In this document: positions 36,671-46,354 of the stretch, one piece after another
Numbering within the stretch: position 1 is the first letter of the stretch
Layout of the letters: the number at the start of each line of letters is the position of its first letter
Source: an uncultured Alphaproteobacteria bacterium
Lineage (GTDB): Bacteria > Pseudomonadota > Alphaproteobacteria > HIMB59
Length of the DNA stretch: 64,000 nucleotides
Direction: 5' to 3'
NCBI GenBank assembly: GCA_902621205.1
Contig: CACNLH010000003.1
Coordinates: 62,001 to 126,000, forward strand
The notes under the pieces: model-generated
What the model was told of the DNA's origin: nothing
What the model saw: only the letters and a program-made list of their open reading frames with translations
Database searches by the model: none
Position numbers and translations under genes: made by a program

Positions 36671-37620
36671 TGAGCAAACTATACAAAAAATCGGGTGTTG
36701 ATGTAATAAAAACTGACAAACTTATTAGTCAAGCACTAAAATTCATCAAAAGCTCACACAATGATAAAGTTTTAGGGAATAAATTAGGTTTTAGTGCAGA
36801 ATATAGAGTTAGTAAGGATGTTACGCTTTGTGCCGCTACGGATGGAGTTGGAACTAAGGCTATATTGGCTGCTGAGCTTAATGATTATAAAGGAATTGGA
36901 CAGGATTTGGTTGCAATGTGCTCAAATGATTTGCTTTGCAACAAGGCAAAACCACTATTTTTTTTAGACTACTTTGCCTGTAGTTCGGTCAAGTCAAAAC
37001 AATATACTGAAATATTGAGAAGTATCACAGATGCTTGCAAAAAAATTAATTGCTCACTTATTGGAGGTGAAACTGCTGAAATGCCATCTTTATACAGAGG
37101 TAATCATTTTGATATTGCTGGTTTTTTAATAGGAATAAAAGAGAGATATAAGACTTTAAATGTAACAAGAGGGGATCTTATATTTGGAATAAAATCAAAT
37201 GGATTTCACTCAAATGGATTTTCTCTTATTAGAAAAATTATTAGAAAAAATAAAATTAATATAAAAAGAGCAAAATTTAATAAAAAAAAGCTTTCTAATC
37301 TTATAATGAGACCTACACGTCTTTACCATAGGTATATTAATTATAATGATTTAAAATTTATAAAAACACTTTCCCATATTACTGGAGGTGGTGTTTATTC
37401 AAATTTCAAACGTAGTATACCTAAGGGTACAAAATTTGATTTAAATATAATTAAGCTACCTAAAGAGTACGATTTTATTAAAGACAACATAAATATTACT
37501 AACCTTGAATTAATGGAAATATTTAATTGTGGAATAGGTATGATATTTGTAATTAACAAAAAGCATTATAAGAGATTTATTAAAAGGAACTTGTTTAGTC
37601 TAATTGGTGAAATTAAATAA
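36670..37620 (+). CDS. purM: Phosphoribosylformylglycinamidine cyclo-ligase (AIR synthetase)
   Basis: 316 residues, slightly shorter than the E. coli protein (345). YKKSGVDV, ATDGVGTK, DLVAMCSNDLL, GGETAEMPSLY and HITGGG are signature segments; the C terminus is short. It forms the imidazole ring of purines. The start must be the TTG at 36670: the upstream in-frame stop is at 36649, and the conserved YKKSGVD begins only five codons on. There is no Shine-Dalgarno, but a TATAAA hexamer lies at 36657-36662, so the message could be leaderless. Confidence 0.95.
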   Translation: MSKLYKKSGVDVIKTDKLISQALKFIKSSHNDKVLGNKLGFSAEYRVSKDVTLCAATDGVGTKAILAAELNDYKGIGQDLVAMCSNDLLCNKAKPLFFLDYFACSSVKSKQYTEILRSITDACKKINCSLIGGETAEMPSLYRGNHFDIAGFLIGIKERYKTLNVTRGDLIFGIKSNGFHSNGFSLIRKIIRKNKINIKRAKFNKKKLSNLIMRPTRLYHRYINYNDLKFIKTLSHITGGGVYSNFKRSIPKGTKFDLNIIKLPKEYDFIKDNINITNLELMEIFNCGIGMIFVINKKHYKRFIKRNLFSLIGEIK

Positions 37621-38152
37621 TCATAAAAAAAAAGTATCCTTTTTAATATCAGGGAGTGGTTCTAATCTTCTAAAAATATTAAAAAAAAACCATTTAAATA
37701 AAGATTTTAAAGTCATAGCTATTATTAGTAATAATAATATCTCAACAAAAATTAAATCTTATGTGGATAAGTTTTATAAAGATGTTTTAGTTAAAGAATT
37801 CCAAAGCACATTACAAAAAGAAAATTTCAATAATACAGAAATTATTTTTTCAGTTGGTTATATGAAAGTTATTGAAAAGAGAATCATAAATAACTTTGAT
37901 GTTATAAATTTACATCCATCCATCCTTCCTAATTATAAAGGACTTATGACACAAAAAAGAATGTTAATAAATAATGAAAAATTCTATGGTTTTACCATTC
38001 ACAAGGTTTCTCCTGAATTAGACGATGGTAAAATAATCTCAAATAAAACCAAAAAAATTGACACTAAAAATGAGTTAGAGCTTATGAAAAAACATAAGAG
38101 CTTAGAGCATCAATTTGTATACAAACAACTTGTTAATTATTTACTAAATTAG
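37607..38152 (+). CDS. purN: Phosphoribosylglycinamide formyltransferase (PurN)
   Basis: 181 residues from the GTG at 37607; a TTG one codon earlier is an alternative. The motifs are [13 protein letters not shown], the IISNN turn, [11 protein letters not shown] (catalytic Asn position is at N in ILPN; the usual NxHPSLLP is diverged) and the catalytic-loop Asp in [10 protein letters not shown]. It transfers a formyl group from 10-formyl-THF in purine synthesis. It overlaps purM by 14 bases and the convergent ndk by 9. Confidence 0.9.
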   Translation: MKLNNHKKKVSFLISGSGSNLLKILKKNHLNKDFKVIAIISNNNISTKIKSYVDKFYKDVLVKEFQSTLQKENFNNTEIIFSVGYMKVIEKRIINNFDVINLHPSILPNYKGLMTQKRMLINNEKFYGFTIHKVSPELDDGKIISNKTKKIDTKNELELMKKHKSLEHQFVYKQLVNYLLN

Positions 38153-38557
38153 TTCGGATCCTGAAAAAAAGAAACTGATTTCGATTTTTGCATTTTCCTC
38201 AGAGTCGCTTCCATGAACAGAGTTTGCTTCAATAGACTCGGCGTATTGTTTTCTTATAGTCCCTTCTTCAGCTTCATCTGGGTTAGTAGCGCCCATAATT
38301 TTGCGATATTTTATTACAGCGTCTTCTCCCTCTAAAACTTGTACTTGTACAGGGCCAGATGTCATGTACTCAACTAAACTATTAAAAAAAGGTCTCTCTT
38401 TATGTACTTCATAAAAAATTTGTGCTTGATCTTTGGTCATATATATTTTTTTTGAAGCTAAAATTTTCAAATCAGCACTTTCAATCATTTGATTTATATG
38501 ACCAATTAAATTTCTTTTCACAGCATCTGGTTTAATTATCGAAAATGTTTTTTGCAT
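38144..38557 (-). CDS. ndk: Nucleoside diphosphate kinase
   Basis: 137 residues. The phosphohistidine is H115 in ANSVHGSDS, with the N-terminal [15 protein letters not shown] and the [16 protein letters not shown] segment. It balances NTP pools by a ping-pong transfer. A GGAG Shine-Dalgarno sits just before the ATG, eight bases from the pepA stop. Its 3' end overlaps purN by 9 bases. Confidence 0.97.
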   Translation of the reverse strand: MQKTFSIIKPDAVKRNLIGHINQMIESADLKILASKKIYMTKDQAQIFYEVHKERPFFNSLVEYMTSGPVQVQVLEGEDAVIKYRKIMGATNPDEAEEGTIRKQYAESIEANSVHGSDSEENAKIEISFFFSGSELI

Positions 38558-38565
38558 ATTAGCTC

Positions 38566-39945
38566 CTAATTTTTGAAATACTTACTTATAAAATCTGCAA
38601 TCAATGTCAAGCCGAAACCGGTGGATCCTTTATTGTTCATAATATCTCCAGCATTTTTCCATGTGGTACCAGCTATATCAAGATGAGCCCATTTTGTATC
38701 CTTTGGAACAAACCTTTGTAAGAATTGTGCTGCAGTTACAGATCCACCATATCTTCCTGCACCAATATTTTTCAAATCAACAAATGGTGAGTTAAGTTCT
38801 TTATCGAAATCGTCATGAAGAGGCATTCTCCAAACTTTTTCATTTGTATCTAAACCAGATTGATAAAGTGTATCTGCTAGTTTATCGTCGTTACAAAATA
38901 AACCTGCGTAATGTTGACCTAGTGCAACCATTATCGCGCCAGTTAAGGTTGCAAAATCAATTACTATCTTTGGTTTATATTTTTCACATCCATATGTAAT
39001 TATATCTGCTAATACTAGTCTGCCCTCTGCATCAGTATTTAGAACTTCAACATTGATACCTTTATATGATTTTATAATATCTCCAGGTTTATAAGCAGTG
39101 CCACTTGGCATATTTTCAACTAATCCAACAATACCTGCATAAGAAAAGTTAGTATTAATTTCACTAAGATATTTAATTATTGAAACAGTGACAGCTGAGC
39201 CTGCCATATCCCATTTCATATCCTCCATTCCACCACTAGGTTTAATTGAAATACCTCCACTATCGAAACAAACACCTTTTCCAACAAATAAAATATCTAT
39301 ATTTTTCTTTGAATTTTTTTTTGAAAATTCCATTACTCTTGGTTCTCTATTACTACCCTGACTGACTGCTAGCAAACAATTCAAACCAATTTTTTTAATT
39401 TTTTCTTTATCAAGTATTTTTATATTTAAATTGTTTTTATCTAATTGTTTTAAAGTTCTTTTGACAAATGAAATTGGGTAAATAATATTACTAGGCTCAG
39501 AGACTAATTCTTTTAGAAAATTAATTGAATTTAACAAACTTAAATATTTTTTTGAAAGTTTATAATTAGTTTTATATAAATTTTTTTTTGAATTATTTTT
39601 GTATACAGAATAAATAAAATCTTTTTGTAGGAAACCAAATACCAAATAGTCTAAAGCTAATTTGTTATTAGTATCAATATTTATTTCTGATACTGAGTAT
39701 TTTATAGCTGTTTGATAAAGAAATGATCCCAAAACCATTTTTGTAAAATGATTTTTTTTTGAGCTTTCATTAAAAATATCTAGAGTAATTTGTGAATTTT
39801 TAAGATTTATTGAGTATCTAAATAAGACTATTTTGTTATAAGTATAACTAGACAGGTTTTTCTTATTTGAACCTTTGTCAAAAAGACTTGCTGATAATTT
39901 AATACTTTGATTAGGTAAATTTATTAAGTTAAATTGTGCTTTCAT
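38566..39945 (-). CDS. pepA: Leucyl aminopeptidase (M17 family)
   Basis: 459 residues from the ATG at 39945, which best fits the family; an ATG 11 codons upstream lies within lptF. The metal-binding segments [22 protein letters not shown] and [13 protein letters not shown] are intact, so the di-metal active site is complete. The N-terminal domain is diverged. Divergent pairing with lptF is conserved from Alpha- to Gammaproteobacteria. The two start codons overlap by two bases at CATG. Confidence 0.94.
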   Translation of the reverse strand: MKAQFNLINLPNQSIKLSASLFDKGSNKKNLSSYTYNKIVLFRYSINLKNSQITLDIFNESSKKNHFTKMVLGSFLYQTAIKYSVSEINIDTNNKLALDYLVFGFLQKDFIYSVYKNNSKKNLYKTNYKLSKKYLSLLNSINFLKELVSEPSNIIYPISFVKRTLKQLDKNNLNIKILDKEKIKKIGLNCLLAVSQGSNREPRVMEFSKKNSKKNIDILFVGKGVCFDSGGISIKPSGGMEDMKWDMAGSAVTVSIIKYLSEINTNFSYAGIVGLVENMPSGTAYKPGDIIKSYKGINVEVLNTDAEGRLVLADIITYGCEKYKPKIVIDFATLTGAIMVALGQHYAGLFCNDDKLADTLYQSGLDTNEKVWRMPLHDDFDKELNSPFVDLKNIGAGRYGGSVTAAQFLQRFVPKDTKWAHLDIAGTTWKNAGDIMNNKGSTGFGLTLIADFISKYFKN

Positions 39946-40981
39946 GCTTGGTGGGACTAGATCATACATAATTTTCAATTATTTCAAATATATTTCAATA
40001 AATGTAATGATCTTTATTGGATTAATTTGGTTTTCACAGATACTAAGAATTTTGGAGTTACAACATTCCATCACAACACAGATATTTGAAGTTATAAAAA
40101 CAACTATTTTAGTCCTGCCTAGTTTTATTAGTCCTTTAATGCCCTTCTTATTAATTATGGCTAGTTTTTTTTTAAACTATAAATTTAACACTAGTAACGA
40201 AATACTCATATTGAAACAATACGTATCTTCAAAAAATAGTTTTTTTTTATCTATTTTTATATCGACAGTAATAATGCTGATTTATGTATTTAACAACGAA
40301 TACTTCTCAGTTAATCTTTACCATAAATATAAAGTCAAAGAGTTAGAAATCAGAAATAATTTAAAATTAGGCGTACCGTCTGTTAATGAATTTCATATTG
40401 AAGAAGAAGTCAGTATCTTCTTTGAGGAATTAAAAAACAATAAATTTAACAATGTTGAGGCAATTATTTACGAAGATGGGCAATTTATAATTGCAAAGAA
40501 TGCTGAAATTGAGATTGATAAAAAAAATTATAATTTAATTTTTAATTATGGTGAAAGAGTAATATTAAATGCAGAAGAAAAAAGTAAATCGACTTTTAAT
40601 AAATTTATTTACAGTATAGAAAATGATGCAATGGAAATGTTAATGATGGATAAAGAGCATTTTAATACATTAGAGTTATTAAATATTGAAGACAAGGAGC
40701 TTTATTATCATGGACATAATCGAATTTATCAATGCCTTCTCACCTTATTGATTATATTGATCTCATTTAAAATCTTTTTTTTCTATATATCAAAAAAAAA
40801 TGTTTTTAAATATTATTTAATATTATTTCTAAGTGTATTAGTGATGCAAGTTATTAATTCATACTTAATTTTTCTTTTAAATAACAATAATCACATGAAT
40901 TTATATTATTATTATTCTATTAATATATTTGTGTTATTTTGTTTTAGCTACTTTGTGTTTAAGTTGAATGAAAATAATTAA
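39944..40981 (+). CDS. lptF: LPS export permease LptF
   Basis: 345 residues. It has the YjgP/YjgQ topology: helices near 20-35, 50-80 and 100-118, a periplasmic beta domain (about 125-255), then three C-terminal helices (about 260-340). With LptG it forms the transmembrane part of the LptB2FG exporter. The start ATG overlaps that of pepA, and it overlaps lptG by 14 bases. Low similarity is normal for the family, and the operon order supports it. Confidence 0.88.
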   Translation: MLGGTRSYIIFNYFKYISINVMIFIGLIWFSQILRILELQHSITTQIFEVIKTTILVLPSFISPLMPFLLIMASFFLNYKFNTSNEILILKQYVSSKNSFFLSIFISTVIMLIYVFNNEYFSVNLYHKYKVKELEIRNNLKLGVPSVNEFHIEEEVSIFFEELKNNKFNNVEAIIYEDGQFIIAKNAEIEIDKKNYNLIFNYGERVILNAEEKSKSTFNKFIYSIENDAMEMLMMDKEHFNTLELLNIEDKELYYHGHNRIYQCLLTLLIILISFKIFFFYISKKNVFKYYLILFLSVLVMQVINSYLIFLLNNNNHMNLYYYYSINIFVLFCFSYFVFKLNENN

Positions 40982-41924
40982 GCTTCTATATGTAAAATAT
41001 GTTCTATCCTTTGTAATATGCATATTATCAAGTTTTATAGTATTTTTCATATTCTCACTTATTAGTAATTTGGGAGAAGAGTACTCTTTCATTACTATCT
41101 TAAAATTAAGTGTCTTAAATTCTTTTCAAATTTTGACTTATATTCCTTTATTTGTATTTCTATTTTCTATAATTTTATTTTCAACATTTTTAAAATCTAG
41201 GAATGAAATTATTATTATTAAGAGTTATCTTAGTATTAATAAATTGATGATTGTTATCATTCCAATTGTATTAATTTTTACTATTTTTGAAATTAATAAA
41301 AAAAATATGGCTCTTTTTTTGGAGAATAATAAATTAAATTTAATTCAAACTAATAGCGTATCAAAAGCAAAAATACTTATTAATAAAGTTGGGAATAAAA
41401 AAACTTATACTGTTTTCAAAAATCTTGATTTAAATAATTTAGAAGATACTGAATATCGATCTTATAATATTAATAATAGAGTAATTAATAAGGCAGATTT
41501 CAGTGCTGAACTAACATATTCAAATAATACAATTATTTTAAATAATTACACGCAATATAATACTAATATCATTAAGGATTATGAAACTGAAAAAAAAATT
41601 AAAATTAATCTTGCTAACTTAGTGTTAAATAATTCTTTAGTAAAAGATATATCTTTAAAAAATAATATCCAACTAAATTTAAAATTATTTAATTTTCTAA
41701 TCTTTTTACTTTTAGTATTGAGTTATATTTTTTTAAACTTTTTTAGCGTAAACTTTTTAAGTTCAAAACAAAGCTATAAAATTCCCATTTTTATTGGTTT
41801 GTCTATGCTTATGTATGCCTTTTTAATATTTAATAATTCTTTCAGCTCTTTCAAACAAGTATTTGAGATATTAGCAAGTATACTGGTTACAATACTTTTC
41901 TTAAAAACCTATGCAAATGAGTAA
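40968..41924 (+). CDS. lptG: LPS export permease LptG
   Basis: 318 residues with the same arrangement as LptF: an N-terminal helix, TM2-3, a periplasmic domain (about 115-225) and three C-terminal helices. The sequence is heavily diverged but the position between lptF and lptD is decisive. It is the second permease of the LPS transporter. It overlaps lptD by 14 bases. LptA, LptB and LptC are not in the window. Confidence 0.87.
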   Translation: MKIIKLLYVKYVLSFVICILSSFIVFFIFSLISNLGEEYSFITILKLSVLNSFQILTYIPLFVFLFSIILFSTFLKSRNEIIIIKSYLSINKLMIVIIPIVLIFTIFEINKKNMALFLENNKLNLIQTNSVSKAKILINKVGNKKTYTVFKNLDLNNLEDTEYRSYNINNRVINKADFSAELTYSNNTIILNNYTQYNTNIIKDYETEKKIKINLANLVLNNSLVKDISLKNNIQLNLKLFNFLIFLLLVLSYIFLNFFSVNFLSSKQSYKIPIFIGLSMLMYAFLIFNNSFSSFKQVFEILASILVTILFLKTYANE

Positions 41925-44061
41925 GTTATTTTTAATTGTATTTATAATTATTTTTTTTTTTAAAAAATTAATTTCCTTTGGTGCGAACAATGACACTTAC
42001 ATTAATACAACTAACATAACATATGATGAAGTTGAAAATATAATTGAACTTGCTGAGAATTCAAAGATAAACATTAATGATACTAATATTCTAGTAGATA
42101 GGGGCATTATTGATTATGGAAATGAAAGAGTTGAGGTATTTGGTAATTTTTACTTATATCAAAATCAAAATATACTAAGTGGTAAGAACTTGATTGGTGA
42201 TACTAAATTAAATAATTTTTCAGCAATAGATGTCAGCTATATTTATAATAACGATTTAAAAATTGACTCGGACAAATCAAAGAGGTCAGCTAACATTGTA
42301 TCTTTTTATAACAATTTTCTCACACCATGTGAGCTAGATGGGTATTTTGGTTGCCCTACTTGGTCACTCAGAATTGATGAAACTAAATACAATATCGAAA
42401 AAGATAAGTTTGTTCATTTTGATACTTTTTTACAAATAGCGGATTACAAATTATTTTATCTTCCTTATTTTTCACATTATGGAACAAAAGCTCCCAGACA
42501 AAAAGGTTTTTTGACACCTACCCTAGAATTTACAATTGGAGGAAATAGTGGTGTCTATACACCTTATTATCTTCCTATAAAAGAAAATATTGATATTAAA
42601 ATTACTCCAAAGTTTATTTTCTCTGAGAATTTAAATTTTATAAATAATTACTCTTTAAACACTATATTAAATAGTAAAACGTCGGGTGGTACTTATGTTC
42701 TGACTATGGACAACTTAAAGTATGAAAATAATGATAATATAAATTCTTCAGCAAGATTAAATTTTAGGCAAGTACTTGATAAAAATAAAATAGTTTATTT
42801 TGAAGGTGTTGTAACTAACAGCATTTCTACAACAAGATCACTTAACGAAGAACCTGTAAAATTTGAGAATATCTACTTAAGATTAGATAATTATGATTTA
42901 TTTTCAAAGAATGATTATTTTAGTGTTGAAGTGTCGACTGTAGAAGCTTTTGACTCAACTAATGTTTCTTTAATTCCATTTACTCCCAAGGTTAATTATC
43001 AAAATAATTTTAAACTAAATAAAAATATTTCAAATTATAATGAATTTAACTTTGCTGTAATCAAGAGAGATGAATCTCAAGATAATTTAGCATCTGAAAA
43101 TAATAAATTAAAAATTAATAATTACATTTCTATTAACAATGAATTTGAAAATACTAAAGTTTATAATAAAATATCATTATTAAATGGGTTTAATGATTAT
43201 ATATTTGAACATGATAACTCATTAAATAGAAATGACGCATTTAATCACATTATTTTATCAAGCGATTATTTTTTCAATTTAAATGAAATAGTTAAACCTA
43301 GATTTAAATTTATAATAAACCAAGAAATTAATAGCTCTGATGATACAATAAATGAGGATAGCAATACAATTACTTTTAATTATCAAAATTCATACTCTGA
43401 TAATAGGTTTTTCGGAACAGATTTAAGAGATAACACATCCAGATTAGTCTATGGTTTTGAAAGTGAATTCGATATAAAAAACTACAAAATTAATGTAAAT
43501 ACAAGTCAATCGTATGACATTAAAAAAAATAATAATTTTAGCAATAAAATAAATCAAACCTCTTTTTATTCAGATTTAGCTCTTGAGGCTAAAACTGAAA
43601 TCAAAAAATTAAAATTAAGTTTGGACTCCAGACTTGATAGGTCTAGTTTAAAAAGTAAAGAATTGAATTTTAGTTTATATACAGAAGATCCATTCAATAT
43701 TTCTGTTAATTATCATGAAACAAGTAAAGACGCCTTTTCAGAAAAATCTAATGACACAGAATATTTGGGGATAGGTTTTGAAAAAGAGATAAATAATAAT
43801 TTTCTCTTAACATACCAATCAAGCATTGACCTTAGAAACAATTACAGCCCATATTATGATACATTTGGGATAAAGGTACATGATGAATGTTCGGAATTAA
43901 GAATTCAATATTCCAATAGAAGATACAATGATAACTATAACACAAGTCCAGAAGAGTTAATAAGTGTAAGTTTTTATATGGATTATCTTGGATTTTTTGG
44001 ATACCAACAAACAACGGATCTTTTTTTTGAAGAACCTGGAACAATTGATTATGGTTTATAG
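41911..44061 (+). CDS. lptD: LPS-assembly outer-membrane protein LptD
   Basis: 716 residues (a second in-frame ATG is at 41917): a signal peptide, an OstA-like beta-jellyroll domain (to about 220, with VFGNFYLYQNQNILSGKNLIG) and a long beta-barrel. A Cys pair in CELDGYFGCPTW and another Cys in HDECSELRI match the disulfide pattern of LptD. It inserts LPS into the outer leaflet with LptE, which is not seen. The 3' end overlaps the next gene by 11 bases. Confidence 0.9.
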   Translation: MQMSKLFLIVFIIIFFFKKLISFGANNDTYINTTNITYDEVENIIELAENSKININDTNILVDRGIIDYGNERVEVFGNFYLYQNQNILSGKNLIGDTKLNNFSAIDVSYIYNNDLKIDSDKSKRSANIVSFYNNFLTPCELDGYFGCPTWSLRIDETKYNIEKDKFVHFDTFLQIADYKLFYLPYFSHYGTKAPRQKGFLTPTLEFTIGGNSGVYTPYYLPIKENIDIKITPKFIFSENLNFINNYSLNTILNSKTSGGTYVLTMDNLKYENNDNINSSARLNFRQVLDKNKIVYFEGVVTNSISTTRSLNEEPVKFENIYLRLDNYDLFSKNDYFSVEVSTVEAFDSTNVSLIPFTPKVNYQNNFKLNKNISNYNEFNFAVIKRDESQDNLASENNKLKINNYISINNEFENTKVYNKISLLNGFNDYIFEHDNSLNRNDAFNHIILSSDYFFNLNEIVKPRFKFIINQEINSSDDTINEDSNTITFNYQNSYSDNRFFGTDLRDNTSRLVYGFESEFDIKNYKINVNTSQSYDIKKNNNFSNKINQTSFYSDLALEAKTEIKKLKLSLDSRLDRSSLKSKELNFSLYTEDPFNISVNYHETSKDAFSEKSNDTEYLGIGFEKEINNNFLLTYQSSIDLRNNYSPYYDTFGIKVHDECSELRIQYSNRRYNDNYNTSPEELISVSFYMDYLGFFGYQQTTDLFFEEPGTIDYGL

Positions 44062-44725
44062 AATAATAAAAAAAATAATATTTATTTCTATAATTTATTT
44101 AATTCCAATAAATTTAAATTCAAACATAATTTATGATAAAGGCGATGTGATTATCTCAGCTATTGATTTAAATTATTATAAACAACTTTATTTTGAAAAT
44201 TTTGGAGAAGAGCTTAATGATCCAACTGCAATAAAGAATATTGTAATTATCAAAAATGTGATCAAAAATTTTAAAAAAAATAACCCAAATTTTATTAAAA
44301 GAGTTGATGATATTTTAATCAAAGAATACGGCGAAGAAAAGATGAATATACACATATTAAGAGATTTTATTAGATACTTTAAAATCAAAAATGAATTCAT
44401 AAATGAATATTATGTTAATAAATTTAATATAAATGATTTAAATAATATATTTCAATCTTTTGAAAAAATTGAACTTCCAATAAGTAATAATGATTGTCTT
44501 ACAATTATAAAACTCGAGAATTTAAAAAATAATAAAAGCTTCTTAAATAATTTCTTTGTAAATTTAAAAAAGGAAACAAGAAAATACCAAGTTTTGATTG
44601 ACGATGTCAAATATGATGTATGCATTGACACACGAAATATTCAAATTTTAGAAGAAAATATTTTAAATTATATTGATATTTTAACTGAAGAAGATTTTAA
44701 AAATTTTGTTTATGAAAAGCAGTAG
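44051..44725 (+). CDS. Exported protein in the surA position, lacking a parvulin domain
   Basis: 225 residues from the ATG at 44051. A signal peptide or anchor (RIIKKIIFISIIYLIPIN) is followed by helical, Asn/Lys-rich sequence resembling the N-terminal helical part of a SurA-type chaperone (DVIISAIDLNYYKQLYF). Two Cys in the C-terminal half may form a disulfide. SurA usually stands between lptD and pdxA, as here, but no peptidyl-prolyl isomerase motif is present. It overlaps lptD by 11 bases and pdxA by 14. Chaperone function is inferred from position. Confidence 0.65.
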   Translation: MVYRIIKKIIFISIIYLIPINLNSNIIYDKGDVIISAIDLNYYKQLYFENFGEELNDPTAIKNIVIIKNVIKNFKKNNPNFIKRVDDILIKEYGEEKMNIHILRDFIRYFKIKNEFINEYYVNKFNINDLNNIFQSFEKIELPISNNDCLTIIKLENLKNNKSFLNNFFVNLKKETRKYQVLIDDVKYDVCIDTRNIQILEENILNYIDILTEEDFKNFVYEKQ

Positions 44726-45632
44726 TAAAATAAAAAAATATGTTTTCTTAGGAGATACCAACTCTATTAATATTGAAATTATCCTTAAATCACATTCTTT
44801 TTTAAAAGAAAAGTTACAATACTTATTAGTTGGAAATAAATTTGAATTAGAGGAATACATAATTAAACTTAAATCTAAGTTTCAAATTAATGAAATATTT
44901 GATCCTATAAACTTTGAAAACTATATTAAGAATCAAATAAATATCTTTAATATTGAAGATATTTATAGAGATAAATATAAAAATTTGCTTAATCAATTAG
45001 TGTTAGCCAATAAATTATCTTGTCAAACAAAATACGACCTAGTAACAATGCCTATCAATAAATCTGTTATAAAAAAAAAACTAAAATTCATAGGTATTAC
45101 TGAGTATTTAGGAAAATTGAATAATTGTGAAACTACAATGCTTATGTATGGTGAGAATTTTTCGGTAATTCCTCTAACAACCCATATAAACTTAAAAGAT
45201 GTTAGTAGATATTTAAATAAAATAGAAATTAAAAAAAAATTAAACCTAATTATGAATTTATTAAAATTAAAAAGATATAATCTAAATTTTAAAGAAATTA
45301 AATTTCTATGTTTTAACCCTCATTGTGGTGAAAATAATACTATTGGTAGTGAAGATAAAGTATTAAATCATCTAATAAATAAAAATTTTAAAAAAATATT
45401 GGGACCTTATCCAGCCGACAGTGCATTTAACATTTACAAAAAAAATACTTTATATATATCCACCTATCATGATCAGGCTTTGATACCTTATAAAATACTT
45501 AATAAGAAAGGTTTCAATTTAACACTAGGATTAAGTTATCGTAGATTGAGTCCAGCTCATGGCACTGCCGAAGATATTAAATATAAAAATAAATCAGATA
45601 ATTCTTCTTATTTAGCATGCATGTTAAGTTAA
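44712..45632 (+). CDS. pdxA: 4-hydroxythreonine-4-phosphate dehydrogenase (divergent PdxA)
   Basis: About 306 residues from the ATG at 44712; a TTG two codons upstream is an alternative. The three zinc His are kept: PLTTHINLKD, FNPHCGEN and YHDQALIPYK. But the substrate segment usually reading GHTEFL is GITEYL, the first loop is GDTNSINIE rather than GDPAGIGPE, and the end reads SPAHGTAEDI. It oxidises 4-phosphohydroxythreonine for PLP synthesis with PdxJ (21366). It overlaps the surA-position gene by 14 bases and rsmA by 16. Confidence 0.88.
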   Translation: MKSSSKIKKYVFLGDTNSINIEIILKSHSFLKEKLQYLLVGNKFELEEYIIKLKSKFQINEIFDPINFENYIKNQINIFNIEDIYRDKYKNLLNQLVLANKLSCQTKYDLVTMPINKSVIKKKLKFIGITEYLGKLNNCETTMLMYGENFSVIPLTTHINLKDVSRYLNKIEIKKKLNLIMNLLKLKRYNLNFKEIKFLCFNPHCGENNTIGSEDKVLNHLINKNFKKILGPYPADSAFNIYKKNTLYISTYHDQALIPYKILNKKGFNLTLGLSYRRLSPAHGTAEDIKYKNKSDNSSYLACMLS

Positions 45633-46354
45633 GAAAAAAATATGGTCAAAACTTTTTAATTGATAAAAATATCATCGACAAAATTATAAATTTAATCAAT
45701 TATAATAAAATTAATATTTTGGAAATTGGCCCAGGAGATGGAAAGTTAACAAATAAAATAGTTAATAAAAAACCTAAAAATTTAGATTTAATAGAAATTG
45801 ATAAAGATTTAGTAGATTGTCTAAGATACAAATTTGGTATTTATAAATTTGTAAATGTAATTAATGCTAATGTTTTAAAGTATAATTTAAATAAAAAGTA
45901 CGACTTGGTAATATCTAATCTACCTTATAATATTTCATCTCAAGTATTAGTTAAGCTGGTATTAATGGATGTTATTCCAAAAGAAATGATATTAATGTTT
46001 CAGAGAGAATTTGCTATCAAATTAACAGATAAAAAACTAAATGCTATTAATTCAATTATAAATTGTTTTTATAAAATAAATATAAAATTTCATGTTAGTA
46101 AGAATTGTTTCAAACCAATACCCAAAGTCGACTCTAGTGTACTAAAATTTGAAAAATTAGATAAGAGTTTAATTAAAAAAAGTGAAATAGAGAGTTTTAT
46201 TGAATTTAAAAGATACTTATTTTCATACAAAAGAAAATCTTTAAAAAATCTTTTAAAAAAACTAAAGATAAATATTACCTTAGATAAAGATATAAGGGCA
46301 GAAAGTCTAAGATTAAATGATTTAATAAAAATCTTTAGAGAGGCTAAACTCTAA
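45617..46354 (+). CDS. rsmA: 16S rRNA dimethyladenosine transferase RsmA (KsgA)
   Basis: 245 residues. Typical segments are KKYGQNFLIDKNII, the SAM-binding LEIGPGDGKLT and the NLPYNISSQVL active-site motif. The C-terminal helical domain ends with RLNDLIKIF. It dimethylates A1518 and A1519 late in 30S assembly. It is last in the lptD-pdxA-rsmA string and overlaps pdxA by 16 bases; its 3' end overlaps convergent gmk by 11. Confidence 0.95.
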   Translation: MHVKLRKKYGQNFLIDKNIIDKIINLINYNKINILEIGPGDGKLTNKIVNKKPKNLDLIEIDKDLVDCLRYKFGIYKFVNVINANVLKYNLNKKYDLVISNLPYNISSQVLVKLVLMDVIPKEMILMFQREFAIKLTDKKLNAINSIINCFYKINIKFHVSKNCFKPIPKVDSSVLKFEKLDKSLIKKSEIESFIEFKRYLFSYKRKSLKNLLKKLKINITLDKDIRAESLRLNDLIKIFREAKL

